Source: Paradevosia shaoguanensis
Lineage (GTDB): Bacteria; Pseudomonadota; Alphaproteobacteria; Rhizobiales; Devosiaceae
NCBI RefSeq assembly: GCF_016801025.1
Contig: NZ_CP068983.1
Span: 2,225,888-2,289,887, forward strand
Reading direction: 5' to 3'
DNA length: 64,000 bases
The notes beneath the pieces were generated by a model that ran no database searches, was not told where the DNA came from, and was given only the letters and a program-made list of their open reading frames with translations. Below, piece after piece: positions 53,214 through 62,135 of this stretch. The translations under genes and the position numbers were made by a program. Positions within the stretch are counted from its first letter, which is position 1. Each line of letters begins with the position of its first letter.

Positions 53214-53642
53214 ATGAGCGATACCCGCCTCGCGCGCATGCTGCACGTCCTGGTCCACATGCACCTGCTCGGCGGTAGCGAGACTTCCGAGGTCATCGCT
53301 CGCATGCTCAATACCAATCCGGTGGTGGTGCGTCGCACCATGGGCCTGTTGCGCGAAGCCGGGCTCGTGGCTTCGGCAGGCGGACGGAGCGGGGGATGGT
53401 CACTGGCGCGTCCGGCCGGCGACATCACCATGCTCGACGTCCACCAGGCGCTCAACGCCCAGCTCTTCGCCATCAGTCCGTCGTCCGACCACCCCAATTG
53501 CCCGGTGGAGGGCACGGTCAATCACCTCATCGAGCATGCCATGGCCAAGGCCGAAAAGAGTCTCGTCGACGAATTGCGGCGCGTAAGCGTCCTCGATCTC
53601 GCCAAGCGGCATGGCGGCGGCAATACGGTGATGTCGGGATGA
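53214..53642 (+). CDS. Rrf2-family regulator lacking the iron-sulfur cysteines
   Basis: This 142-residue protein has the Rrf2 winged helix: LARMLHVLVHMHLLGG, NPVVVRRTMGLLREAGLV and GGRSGGWSLARP. Only one cysteine (HPNCPVEG) lies in the linker where IscR-like members have three, so it likely senses a thiol-reactive or other signal rather than holding a cluster. It is divergent from the epoxide hydrolase-like gene and is its probable repressor. A tRNA-Leu gene follows after one base on the opposite strand. Confidence 0.85.
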   Translation: MSDTRLARMLHVLVHMHLLGGSETSEVIARMLNTNPVVVRRTMGLLREAGLVASAGGRSGGWSLARPAGDITMLDVHQALNAQLFAISPSSDHPNCPVEGTVNHLIEHAMAKAEKSLVDELRRVSVLDLAKRHGGGNTVMSG

Positions 53643-53643
53643 A

Positions 53644-53727
53644 TGGTGCCCCCCGCCGGACTCGAACCGGCACGCCTCGCGGCGGAGGATTTTGAGTCCT
53701 CTGCGTCTACCATTCCGCCAGAGGGGC
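53644..53727 (-). tRNA. tRNA-Leu (anticodon CAA)
   Basis: On the minus strand the sequence begins GCCCCTCTGGCGGAATGG and ends GGGGGGC-ACCA. The acceptor stem pairs over seven bases, the anticodon loop CTCAAAA gives anticodon CAA (reads UUG), the T arm carries GGTTCGAGTCC, and a long variable arm is present as in leucine tRNAs. The CCA end is encoded. Confidence 0.93.
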
Positions 53728-53818
53728 ACGCTGCGCTTCTAGCGGAGCTTTTTGGGGCTGGCAACTGCGCTTGCAGCAAAAGCCCCGGGCAGGTTGGCCT
53801 GCCCGGGAGCACTTGGGC

Positions 53819-54334
53819 TTACTGGACCTTGTCGTCCACGTAGACGGTCACGCTGCCGTCTTCGCCTGCATCGGCATAGACGACCTGGTCGGCCTTGTAG
53901 CCGGCCGCTTCCAGCTTCGCGTTGAGGGCGGCATTGGCCGCTACGTCGGCGCGCAGCGTATTGAGCCAGTCGGTATGGTCGGCCACCGCATCGGCGGCCC
54001 CGCCGACCTTGAGTGAGGAGAGCGCCACGAACTTGACGTTGGTCGTCTCGTTGATGGCCTTGACGTCGGCGCTGGCGCCGGCTGTGATCTTGGCTGCCAG
54101 GTCATCGGTGGTGGCGATGGCGGCAGCGGCCGCCGATTTCATGGCGTCGCCCGCGGCCTGCATGGCATTGCCGGCGGCGTCCTTGACCTCGCCCGCTGCA
54201 TCCTTGACCGCACCGGCCGCGTCCTGCGCGCCCGCCTTGACCTGGGCGCCGACATTGGCGTCCTGCGCCGCGGCAAGGCCGGGAACCGCAGCCGCGAACA
54301 CGCCGGCCAGCAGCAGAGCTGAGAGTTTCTTCAT
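53819..54334 (-). CDS. Secreted alanine-rich repeat protein (LEA-like repeats)
   Basis: This 171-residue protein has a signal peptide (MKKLSALLLAGVFAAAVPGL, cleaved near AAAQ). Residues 29-75 are built of short repeats rich in Ala, Lys, Asp and Gly (AQDAAGAVKDAAGEVKDAAG), an 11-residue-like amphipathic pattern as in LEA or apolipoprotein-type proteins. The remainder is a globular-looking domain ending VTVYVDDKVQ. No family was recognised. A stress-protein gene lies upstream on the same strand. Confidence 0.7.
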   Translation of the reverse strand: MKKLSALLLAGVFAAAVPGLAAAQDANVGAQVKAGAQDAAGAVKDAAGEVKDAAGNAMQAAGDAMKSAAAAAIATTDDLAAKITAGASADVKAINETTNVKFVALSSLKVGGAADAVADHTDWLNTLRADVAANAALNAKLEAAGYKADQVVYADAGEDGSVTVYVDDKVQ

Positions 54335-54403
54335 CGGGGTTACTCCTTGTTGTTCCGCCCCTCGCTGCCTTGAGAACGGGTCAGGGCGGATGGAGTTCCC
54401 CCG

Positions 54404-55006
54404 TCAGATCGGGTTGCGGTTATAGAGCCCGCGATAGTCGCGGATCTCGTCGGGTGAATAAGGCTGCTCCTCTTCGTCGAACGTTTCCCAGCCATCCTGC
54501 TCATAGGCTGCACGTCGCGTCTGCACGTCGACGCGTTCGGCGGCTTCGAGAATTTCCTCTGCCTTGTCAGCCAGTTCGCCCACAGCGCGCACCGTCACCA
54601 GAGTGCCGCCGCGCTTGACGCCCTCGGCATAGAAATGGGCGTCCTCCTCGCTGATGCCGGCCGCGGTCAGTGCGCCGATAAAGCCGCCTGCGGCGCCGCC
54701 GACCACGGCTCCGGCCACCGCGCCAACCGCTGTCGCCAACAGCCAGCCGCCGGCCACGACCGGCCCGATGCCGGGAATGGTGAGAAGCCCGAGTCCCGCC
54801 AGCAATCCACCCGCGCCGCCTAGCACCGCGCCGACGCTGGCGCCTGTGCCGGTATCGTCGGCCAGCTCGTTCTCGTAGTCGATGACGCTGTCCAGCCCAT
54901 TGGCCACCAGCGAGATGTCGGTGTTGTCGATGCCGGCGTCGCGCAGCGCACGCACTGCTGTTGCCGCTTCTTCCTGCGTATCGAAAAGTCCGGTTACCAC
55001 TGTCAT
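54404..55006 (-). CDS. General stress protein (YflT/GSP17M-like) with glycine-rich hydrophobic core
   Basis: This 200-residue protein starts with a YflT-type domain (TGLFDTQEEAATAVRALRDAGI, then ISLVANG), followed by a strongly hydrophobic Gly/Ala-rich stretch (about 55-110, GAVLGGAGGLLAGLGLLTIPG and repeats of GAVAGAVVGGAAGGF) and a polar C-terminus with RDYRGLYNRNPI. Such proteins are induced by stress and may insert in membranes. It lies 69 bases upstream of the secreted repeat protein on the same strand. Confidence 0.78.
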   Translation of the reverse strand: MTVVTGLFDTQEEAATAVRALRDAGIDNTDISLVANGLDSVIDYENELADDTGTGASVGAVLGGAGGLLAGLGLLTIPGIGPVVAGGWLLATAVGAVAGAVVGGAAGGFIGALTAAGISEEDAHFYAEGVKRGGTLVTVRAVGELADKAEEILEAAERVDVQTRRAAYEQDGWETFDEEEQPYSPDEIRDYRGLYNRNPI

Positions 55007-55308
55007 TTTCGGGGTCCTCCGCTCGTGCCAATGCAACGGTTGAGCGGGGCGACCGTTCCTCAGGCGTTGCCGGGCAGGCACACCGGAGGCGCGAGCGTTC
55101 GGGCCAATGGCGAGGATCGATTGACGCGATGGGGCGGGCCGTCTAGAGCAAAGCCGCGCCGTTTCAATCTCTTGTGCTCCGACCCGCCTGCGTCCCCATG
55201 TTCGGACGTGAAGTGGCCCCTTGCCGTCGCCGGTCATATTCGCCGTGCCGAGGCTATGGGGGAGTTTGCTGCGGACGCCAGCCTTGAAAACTCGGAGTAC
55301 TTACTGGA

Positions 55309-56661
55309 ATGACCCCGACCGTCCGACCCCTTTGGCAGCGATTCCTGGTGTTCCTGGTGCCGTTGATGGCATCCAACATCCTGCAATCGCTCTCGGGCAC
55401 CATCAACAACATCTATGTCGGCCAGCTGATCGGCGTTGAGGCCCTGGCCGCCGCCTCGACCTTCTTTCCCATCGTCTTCTTCCTGATGAGCTTCATCATC
55501 GGGCTCTCCTCGGGCTCGACCGTCCTCATCGGCCAGGCCTGGGGTGCGCGCAATATCGACAAGGTCAAGGAAGTGACGGGCACGACGCTCACCGTGACGT
55601 TCCTGGCGGGCCTAGTCGTGGCGGTGCTGGGCGGGTTCTTCGCACCCCAGCTCATGGGCATTCTCGGCGCGCCGGCCAATATCGTGGACCTCGCGACCAG
55701 CTATGGTCGCATCTTCCTCATCGGCATGCCGGCCTTCTTCCTTTTCCTCGTGGTCACCTCGGTGCTGCGCGGCGTCGGCGACACGGTGACCCCGTTCGTG
55801 GCCCTCATCATCTCGATCATCGTCGGCCTCGTTACGACGCCTGCGCTGATCCTCGGCTGGTTCGGCCTCCCCAAGATCGGGGTGGATGCGGCTGCCGTGG
55901 CCTCGATCGCCGGCTTCATCTCGGTCCTCGTGTTCCTCTTCTTCTACCTGCGTATCCGCAAGCATGCGCTGGCGCCCGATCGCGCATTGCTCAAGCACCT
56001 GCGCATCAATGGCGAGCTGCTCATGCTCATCCTCAAGCTGGGCGTGCCGGCGGGCGTGCAGATGGTGGTGTCCTCGGTCGCGGCGATCGTCGTGGTCGGG
56101 CTCGTCAACCATTTCGGCTCGGACGCCACGGCGGCCTATGGCGCGGTCAACCAGGTGCTCAGCTATGTGCAGTTCCCGGCCATGTCGATCGGCATCGCCG
56201 CCTCGATCTTCGGGGCGCAGGCGATCGGCGCCGGCCAGTCGGGGCAATTGCGGGCCATCACCCGCACGGGCCTCGTGATGAACATCATCATCACGGGTGC
56301 GCTGATCCTATTGGCCTATCTCTTCTCCGAGCACATCGTGCGGCTCTTCCTCACCGATTCGCATGTGGTCGAGATGACCCAGACCCTGCTGCATATCGTG
56401 CTCTGGAGCGTCCTGCTGTTCGGCGCGTCGGTGGTGCTTACCGGCATCATGCGCGCCAGCGGCACGGTGCTGGTGCCGATGATCATCTCGCTCGCCACGA
56501 TCCTGGGCGTGGAACTGCCCGGCGCGATTCTCTTCTCGCACTATTACGGGCTCAACGGCATCTGGATGGGCTATGCGCTGTCCTTCACCACCATGCTGGT
56601 GCTGCAGGCTGCCTATTACTGGTTCTTCTGGCGCCGCAAGCGCGTGGTGGCGCTGATCTAG
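55309..56661 (+). CDS. MATE-family multidrug exporter
   Basis: This 450-residue membrane protein has twelve predicted segments in two related halves, with SGTINNIYVGQLIGVEALAA near residue 25 and GSTVLIGQAWGARN in the first half, and VNHFGSDATAAYGAVNQVL in the second. These motifs place it in the NorM-like/DinF-type MATE group that exports drugs or metabolites with a sodium or proton gradient. Its TAG shares CTAG with the convergent acetyltransferase stop. Confidence 0.9.
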   Translation: MTPTVRPLWQRFLVFLVPLMASNILQSLSGTINNIYVGQLIGVEALAAASTFFPIVFFLMSFIIGLSSGSTVLIGQAWGARNIDKVKEVTGTTLTVTFLAGLVVAVLGGFFAPQLMGILGAPANIVDLATSYGRIFLIGMPAFFLFLVVTSVLRGVGDTVTPFVALIISIIVGLVTTPALILGWFGLPKIGVDAAAVASIAGFISVLVFLFFYLRIRKHALAPDRALLKHLRINGELLMLILKLGVPAGVQMVVSSVAAIVVVGLVNHFGSDATAAYGAVNQVLSYVQFPAMSIGIAASIFGAQAIGAGQSGQLRAITRTGLVMNIIITGALILLAYLFSEHIVRLFLTDSHVVEMTQTLLHIVLWSVLLFGASVVLTGIMRASGTVLVPMIISLATILGVELPGAILFSHYYGLNGIWMGYALSFTTMLVLQAAYYWFFWRRKRVVALI

Positions 56662-57470
56662 CGGGGAAACCGGCTTTCGAGCCAGTCCACCGCAAAGGGC
56701 ACGATTTCGCGTGCCCGCACGAGAACGGAGGGCGCGGCGCCGATGGTGCCGCGCTTTCCTTTTCCGGTGGCGAGAAATTCGCTGACGACCGTCGCGAAAT
56801 AGTCCTCGGCCAGCCCCTCGACGATGGGATCGCCGGTGTCGAATTCCTCGATCCAGCGCCAGACGACCCGGCCGTCTTCGAGCAGGGGATCGCGCTTGCG
56901 CAGGATGCGCTTGCCGGCAATGTCGGCCAGGTGTTCGGCATGGTGCAGCAGCGTCAGCGTATCGAGCGGGGAGCCGAGGAGCAGCACCTTGCCATCGGCC
57001 TCGACCAGTTTGCCCAGCGGAGACTGCTCGCCATAACCGTATTGCAGGGCGTGGTCGGCCACGAGCCATTGCGCGCGCGTGCCGATGGCCGCGCATGATG
57101 CGCCCGGATTGCCCGAGCGCAGGGCCCCCGGCGTCGTCCGCACGAATTCGGGCAGCGTGCCGTTGTCCCTGATGGCGCGGGATGTGAGGGGATCGAAGGG
57201 CGCGATATCGGGGCGGATCGCCTCGGGCACATCGCCATCGGCGTCGCGCAGGTCATCGAAATCGCCGTTCCAGTCCGTATAAACCATGAGCGTGCCCTCG
57301 GGGCCGAGGGCATCGCGCAGTGCGCCGATCACGGCATCGGGGCCACCAAGCACGCGGCCGATCCTGCTCAGCGCCGCATGGGCCATGAGCACGTCGCCCG
57401 GCGCGATGCCGAGCGCAGACATGTCATTGGCCAGCGAACGCCGCGTGTGCGGCGCCGGCTCAGCGGGCAT
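56658..57470 (-). CDS. Aminoglycoside 3-N-acetyltransferase-like protein
   Basis: This 270-residue protein of the Antibiotic_NAT family has AHAALSRIGRVLGGPDAVIGAL near residue 28, LMVYTDWNGDFDD, the acetyl-CoA and substrate region LLLGSPLDTLTLLHHAEHLAD with the conserved histidine, and DPLLEDGRVVW. The ATG lies 10 bases inside the HxlR gene, so the two are coupled. Chromosomal members of this family often do not give clinical resistance; the true substrate is unknown. Confidence 0.82.
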   Translation of the reverse strand: MPAEPAPHTRRSLANDMSALGIAPGDVLMAHAALSRIGRVLGGPDAVIGALRDALGPEGTLMVYTDWNGDFDDLRDADGDVPEAIRPDIAPFDPLTSRAIRDNGTLPEFVRTTPGALRSGNPGASCAAIGTRAQWLVADHALQYGYGEQSPLGKLVEADGKVLLLGSPLDTLTLLHHAEHLADIAGKRILRKRDPLLEDGRVVWRWIEEFDTGDPIVEGLAEDYFATVVSEFLATGKGKRGTIGAAPSVLVRAREIVPFAVDWLESRFPR

Positions 57471-57915
57471 AGGCGATGCGGGCAGGCTCTTCGGCAGCGG
57501 GGGCGCGTTCGGCGTCGTAGAGATTGCGCGCCTCGACGATCTCGTCGTGGTGCTCTGCCGACCAGTCCCAGAGCGCGTTGATTGGCTTGGTGAGCGTCTG
57601 GCCGAGATCGGTGAGGCTATATTCAACGCGCGGCGGAATCTCGGGATAGACCGTGCGCGTCACGAGGCCGTCGCGCTCCAGATTGCGCAGCGTCAGCGTC
57701 AGCATGCGCTGGGAGACGCCGTTGATGTTCCGCTTGAGCTCGTTGAAGCGCAGCGTGCCGTTGCGCGAGAGCATGCCCACCACCATCACGCTCCACTTGT
57801 CGCCGATCCGGTTGAGGACATCCGACATGGCCAGACAGTTGGAATGCTGGGTGGTATCCTTGAGGATCGTGGCGTTGGGGGACATGGCAGGCCTCTCGAT
57901 AGTCTGGAAAGCCAT
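57460..57915 (-). CDS. HxlR-family transcriptional regulator
   Basis: This 151-residue winged-helix protein has the HxlR pattern CLAMSDVLNRIGDKWSVMVVGML, then LRFNELKRNINGVSQRMLTLTLRNLERDGLV. The N-terminal cysteine before the first helix is where redox- or electrophile-sensing members (YodB, QorR type) have theirs. It overlaps the acetyltransferase gene it precedes and probably regulates it. The ATG at 57915 or one 30 bases later is possible. Confidence 0.87.
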   Translation of the reverse strand: MAFQTIERPAMSPNATILKDTTQHSNCLAMSDVLNRIGDKWSVMVVGMLSRNGTLRFNELKRNINGVSQRMLTLTLRNLERDGLVTRTVYPEIPPRVEYSLTDLGQTLTKPINALWDWSAEHHDEIVEARNLYDAERAPAAEEPARIAYAR

Positions 57916-58212
57916 AATATAGCGATGGTTACTTGTTGTGCCTAGCGTTCAAATTTGCGTCAGGTTTCGTTTCCGGAACTTGCATGCATCCGTGCAGTCG
58001 CCTGTCCCAATCCGGCACGTCAAAAACTATTTTGACAATTTGACGCCCCGAGGCCCCCGGAAAACGGATGGGAGAGGGTGAAGTGTCTAAAATTATTCGG
58101 AAATTTGCCGGTAACCCCTCGTTAACGAAGATTGCCATCCGGTAAAAATTTACTAAAAATTAGTGATCCTGAACGGCTTCGGGTGATCTGCGACCCCATA
58201 TTGGGTCAACAG

Positions 58213-58295
58213 GACTCACTCTTGCGGCTTGTCACCGGAATCACCCCCAACATGCAGTAGAGAACAAAATCAGACTCGGTGATTCTCATCGATTC
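58213..58295. promoter_or_regulatory. Cluster of five GANTC (CcrM) sites before the helicase gene
   Basis: GACTC, GAATC, GACTC, GATTC and GATTC lie within 83 bases (58213, 58238, 58273, 58281, 58291) in an A/T-rich, roughly 520-base gap upstream of the helicase gene. Chance would give less than one. In alphaproteobacteria CcrM methylates GANTC, and GcrA acts at promoters carrying methylated sites, so this is a probable cell-cycle-controlled promoter. Confidence 0.6.
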
Positions 58296-58433
58296 GGGCT
58301 GCGTTTGTTCTCTCTTTGTGCTAAGTATTAACGCGACGCCGCCTTTTCGCCACAATTGTGCCAGCCGAGGACAGGTGGAAAGCGGACGCTGCGGTCTGGC
58401 TTTTGCCGCTATCGGAGACCATATTCCCCGCCA

Positions 58434-61400
58434 ATGGACGCCTCCCTTCCCTCCCAGTCGCTCAAGGCCGTCCTTGGGCCGACCAATACCGGCAAGACCT
58501 GGTTTGCCATCGAGCGCATGCTGGCGCATTCCTCCGGCATGATCGGGCTGCCACTGCGCCTGCTCGCGCGCGAGGTCTATAACCGCGTGGTCGACCGGGT
58601 CGGGCAACAGGCCGTGGCGCTGGTGACGGGCGAAGAGCGCATCGTGCCGCCCCGCGCGCGCTACTGGGTGTGCACGGTCGAAGCCATGCCGACCGACATG
58701 CCGGTCGAATGCGTGGCGATCGACGAGGTGCAGACGGCGATCGATTTCGACCGCGGCCACATCTTCACCAACCGCATCCTCCATGCCCGCGGCATATCCG
58801 AGACCCTGCTCATGGGCTCGGCCACCATGGCCCCGGTCATCCGCCAGTTGCTGCCGCATGCCGAGATCATCCACCGGCCGCGCCTTTCCGCGCTTACCTA
58901 TGCCGGCTCGCGGAAAATTTCGCGCCAGCCCGAGCGCTCGGCCATCGTCGCCTTCTCGGCGGCGCAGGTTTACGCCATCGCCGAACTCATCCGCCGCGAG
59001 CGCGGCGGGGCCGCCGTGGTCATGGGCGCGCTGTCGCCCCGTACCCGCAACGCGCAGGTCGAACTCTACCAGAGCGGGGAAGTGGATTTCCTCGTCGCCA
59101 CTGACGCCATCGGCATGGGCCTCAATCTCGACGTCCACCACGTCGCCTTTGCCGACGACACCAAGTTCGACGGCCGCCAGACCCGCCCGCTGACCCCGGC
59201 CGAGTTCGGCCAGATCGCGGGCCGCGCCGGGCGTCACGTGCGCAACGGCACGTTTGGCGTTACCGGCGGCACGGACCCCTTCGAGGAAGAACTCATCGCC
59301 CAGCTTGAGGCCCATGACTTCGAGCCGGTCAAGATTCTGCAATGGCGCAGTACGGAGCTGGATTTCGCGTCCATCGATTCGCTGCGCCGTTCGCTCGATT
59401 CGACCCCGCGGCACAGGGCCCTGACCCGTGCGCCGACCGCGGTCGACCAGATTGCGCTCGAATTCGTCGCCCGCAACGAAGCGGGGCGGCTCGCAACCGA
59501 CGCGAAATCCGTACAATTGCTCTGGGAAGTGTGCCAGACGCCCGATTACCGGGACATCTCCCCGGCTCATCATGGCGAAATTGTCACACGTCTCTATTCC
59601 GATCTCAGAAAGCGCGGGTTTCTCGACCCCGATTGGATTGCCGAGCAGGTACGGTTCTGCGACAATATCAGCGGCGACATTGACACCCTGTCGAACAGGA
59701 TCAGGCAGATACGAACCTGGACCTTCGTCGCCAACCGCAAAAATTGGCTTGAAGACCCAACGCATTGGCGCGAAACAACCCGTGACATAGAGGACAGGTT
59801 ATCCGACGCACTTCACGAAAAGCTGATCCAGCGTTTCGTGGACCGCAGGACGAGCGTTCTTATCCGTCACCTGAAAGACAGACGCATGGTATCTCCGCAA
59901 ATCAACGACCGGGGTGAAGTTTCCCTGGAAGGCCACCTCATCGGAACGATCGAAGGCTTCCGCTTTACGCTCGCCCGATCAGACGGTGACGGAGACGCCA
60001 AGGGGCTCCGTGCCGCGGCCGACAGCGCCGTCGCGCCCGAAATCCGCAACCGTGCGGAGCGCCTCTCGGGCGCGCCGAACGAAGAAATCGTCCTGGCGAC
60101 CGACGGCCGCCTGCGCTGGCGCGGCGAAGTGGTGGGCGAGCTGGTCGAGGGCGACCATATCCTGCGCCCGCGCGTGCTCGTTCTTGCCGACGAATCGCTG
60201 ACCGGGCCCGAGCTTGAGCGCGTGCAGGATCGTCTCGGCCTCTGGCTGCGCCATCACGTCAATACCCAGCTCGAGCCGATCGCGGCTCTGGCCGAACCCG
60301 CCGATCTCGACGGGGCGGCGCGCGGCATCGCCTTCCAGCTCTCCGAGCATCTGGGCATCCTGCCGCGCCAGGCGGTGGCCGACGAGGTCAAGGGGCTCGA
60401 CCAGGACGTGCGCGCCAAGATGCGCAAGCACGGCATCAAGTTCGGCGCCTACCACATCTACCTGCCCTTGAGCCTCAAGCCCGCTCCGCGCGAGCTGGCG
60501 CTGGTGCTCTACGCGCTCAAGAATGGCGGCATCCGCCAGCCGGGCGTGGCGGACCTACCGCACATCGTGCTCTCGGGCCGCACATCGTTCGAGATCGATC
60601 CGGCCGTCAATCCCAAGCTCTATGAGATCGCCGGCTTCAAGGTGGCGGGCAAGCGTGCCGTGCGCGTCGATATTCTCGAGCGCCTTGCCGATATCATCCG
60701 TCCGCTGATCGCGCTCGATGCGCGCACCCATTCGGGCGAGTTGCCCCCGGGCGCCGCCGAGGCCAATGGCTTCCGCGTCACCGTGGAAATGACCTCGCTC
60801 CTCGGCTGCGCCGGCGAAGAATTCGCCTCGATCCTCTCCGCGCTCGGCTATCGCGTGCGCCGCACTCCCAAGGCTCCGGCCGTGGTGGAAGGCGCTGCCG
60901 AAGCTCCCGCCGAAGCGCTGCTGGAGACCGGCGAGACGCCCGAGCAGATCGAGTCCGATCTCGTGGCAGTCGATGAAGTCGCCGAGGCCGAAGCTCCGGT
61001 CGAAGAGACGACGCTTGGCGTTGCTGAAGCCGCGCCTGCTGAAACCGTGGCCACCGATGCCGAGGCCGCCGCGCCTGCCGAGCCCGAATTCGACGAAGTC
61101 TGGTTCCCGGCCGGCCGCCGACCCGACAATCGCCGTCACAACAACCACGCTCGCCAGGGCAATGCCGCGGGCGAGGGGGCAGGCGAAGGTGAAAGCCGCG
61201 GCCGTCGCGACAACAACAATCGCAAGCCGCGCTTCGAAAAGGGCCAGCGGTTCGATGCGCCGCGTGGCGAGCGCAGCGGCGGTGCTCCGCGCGAAGAGCG
61301 CCGGTTCGACAAGCCGCGCAAGTTCGACAATGCGGGCAAGGGCGGCAAGAGCTTCGATCGTCCGCGCGAAAAGCGCGAACCGACTTTCGACCCGGATTCG

Positions 61401-61445
61401 CCGTTCGCAGCATTGCTGGCGCTCAAGAATCCCAAGTCCGAGTAA
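58434..61445 (+). CDS. SUV3-like DEAD/DExH RNA helicase with basic low-complexity tail
   Basis: This 1003-residue helicase is of the alphaproteobacterial type related to mitochondrial SUV3. Walker A GPTNTGKT is at 15-22, the Walker B-type motif DEVQ near residue 97, motif III GSATM, and the C-terminal helicase motifs ATDAIGMGLN and QIAGRAGRHV follow at about 220-265. The last 200 residues contain an acidic Ala/Glu/Pro linker and an Arg/Asn/Gly/Phe-rich tail probably binding RNA. The S4 protein gene starts at the very next base, so the two are translated in sequence. Confidence 0.9.
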   Translation: MDASLPSQSLKAVLGPTNTGKTWFAIERMLAHSSGMIGLPLRLLAREVYNRVVDRVGQQAVALVTGEERIVPPRARYWVCTVEAMPTDMPVECVAIDEVQTAIDFDRGHIFTNRILHARGISETLLMGSATMAPVIRQLLPHAEIIHRPRLSALTYAGSRKISRQPERSAIVAFSAAQVYAIAELIRRERGGAAVVMGALSPRTRNAQVELYQSGEVDFLVATDAIGMGLNLDVHHVAFADDTKFDGRQTRPLTPAEFGQIAGRAGRHVRNGTFGVTGGTDPFEEELIAQLEAHDFEPVKILQWRSTELDFASIDSLRRSLDSTPRHRALTRAPTAVDQIALEFVARNEAGRLATDAKSVQLLWEVCQTPDYRDISPAHHGEIVTRLYSDLRKRGFLDPDWIAEQVRFCDNISGDIDTLSNRIRQIRTWTFVANRKNWLEDPTHWRETTRDIEDRLSDALHEKLIQRFVDRRTSVLIRHLKDRRMVSPQINDRGEVSLEGHLIGTIEGFRFTLARSDGDGDAKGLRAAADSAVAPEIRNRAERLSGAPNEEIVLATDGRLRWRGEVVGELVEGDHILRPRVLVLADESLTGPELERVQDRLGLWLRHHVNTQLEPIAALAEPADLDGAARGIAFQLSEHLGILPRQAVADEVKGLDQDVRAKMRKHGIKFGAYHIYLPLSLKPAPRELALVLYALKNGGIRQPGVADLPHIVLSGRTSFEIDPAVNPKLYEIAGFKVAGKRAVRVDILERLADIIRPLIALDARTHSGELPPGAAEANGFRVTVEMTSLLGCAGEEFASILSALGYRVRRTPKAPAVVEGAAEAPAEALLETGETPEQIESDLVAVDEVAEAEAPVEETTLGVAEAAPAETVATDAEAAAPAEPEFDEVWFPAGRRPDNRRHNNHARQGNAAGEGAGEGESRGRRDNNNRKPRFEKGQRFDAPRGERSGGAPREERRFDKPRKFDNAGKGGKSFDRPREKREPTFDPDSPFAALLALKNPKSE

Positions 61446-61820
61446 ATGCCGGAGAGCCGCCAGCGTCTGGACAAGTGGCTCTTCTTCTCGCGCGCGGTCA
61501 AATCGCGCACGCTCGCGCAAAAGCTGATTGAAAGTGGCGCCGTTCGGGTCAATTCCGAACGGACCCTTTCTACTGATCACCGGGTCGGCGCGGGCGACGT
61601 GCTGACCATGACGGTCCACACGCGCCTCCTCGTCTGGAAAATCCTCGACCCCGGCCAGCGCCGCGGCCCGGCCCCCGAAGCCGCCCTCCTCTACGAAGAC
61701 CTCTCCCCACCCGCGCTCCCCCGCGCCGACCGAATCCCGGCGGTCGCCGAACGCGATGCCGGGGCTGGGCGCCCGACCAAGAAGGAACGCCGGGACACCG
61801 ATCGTCTCAAGGGCGAGTAG
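61446..61820 (+). CDS. S4-domain RNA-binding protein (Hsp15-like)
   Basis: This 124-residue protein has an S4 domain at residues 5-65: QRLDKWLFFSRAVKSRTLAQKLIESGAVRVN, in pieces, then the loop RTLSTDHRVGAGDVLTM. It is of Hsp15 size and may bind ribosomal or structured RNA, in line with the helicase gene directly before it. A basic C-terminus (RPTKKERRDTDRLKGE) follows. Confidence 0.88.
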   Translation: MPESRQRLDKWLFFSRAVKSRTLAQKLIESGAVRVNSERTLSTDHRVGAGDVLTMTVHTRLLVWKILDPGQRRGPAPEAALLYEDLSPPALPRADRIPAVAERDAGAGRPTKKERRDTDRLKGE

Positions 61821-61865
61821 ACACGGCGCGCCTCTTCCCCTCTTCCCTCTGCCTGCACTCCCTCC

Positions 61866-61972
61866 CCACCACTGCACTTCCCCGGACTTGATCCGGGGCC
61901 TATTGCACTCCTCCACCCGAGTGGAGGTATCCGTGGGCCCCGGATCAAGTCCGGGGAAGTTTCGTGGTGGTG
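61866..61972. repeat. 106-base palindromic element, copy D
   Basis: Arms CCACCACTGCACTTCCCCGG and CCGGGGAAGTTTCGTGGTGG surround a CTCCACCCGAGTGGAG core. It stands 46 bases after the S4 gene. No TA-flanked outer arms are present, so this is the bare core without the larger element. Confidence 0.82.
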
Positions 61973-62021
61973 GGAGATCGAACGTCGGTGGTTACGGATA
62001 CCCGCCACGGAACTCCTTCTT

Positions 62022-62135
62022 CCTTCTCCCCTTGAGGGAGAAGGTGGCGGCGCAGCCGACGGATGAGGGGTCAGCGATGCCGGCCAGAACCCCTCACCCG
62101 CCCTTCAGGCGCCCTCTCCCTCAAGGGGGAGAGGG
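62022..62135. repeat. GC-rich inverted repeat before fdxA
   Basis: TTCTCCCCTTGAGGGAGAAGG and, reversed, CCCTCTCCCTCAAGGGG form the arms of a long inverted repeat with ACGGATGAGGGG/CCCCTCACCCGCCC inside. It belongs to the same general class as the repeats at 11131, 19148 and 22157. The gap 61821-62407 holds this, copy D and otherwise no recognised gene. Confidence 0.75.

Noticed and set aside
55007-55308. A gene in the 302-base gap before the MATE gene
   Set aside because: Short plus-strand frames exist, but none has a motif, conserved start context or ribosome-binding site; I see no feature there beyond the promoter space.
58206-59765. A 519-codon minus-strand frame opposite the helicase gene
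   Set aside because: It mirrors the codon periodicity of the helicase gene and has no recognisable domain; the plus-strand frame carries all helicase motifs.
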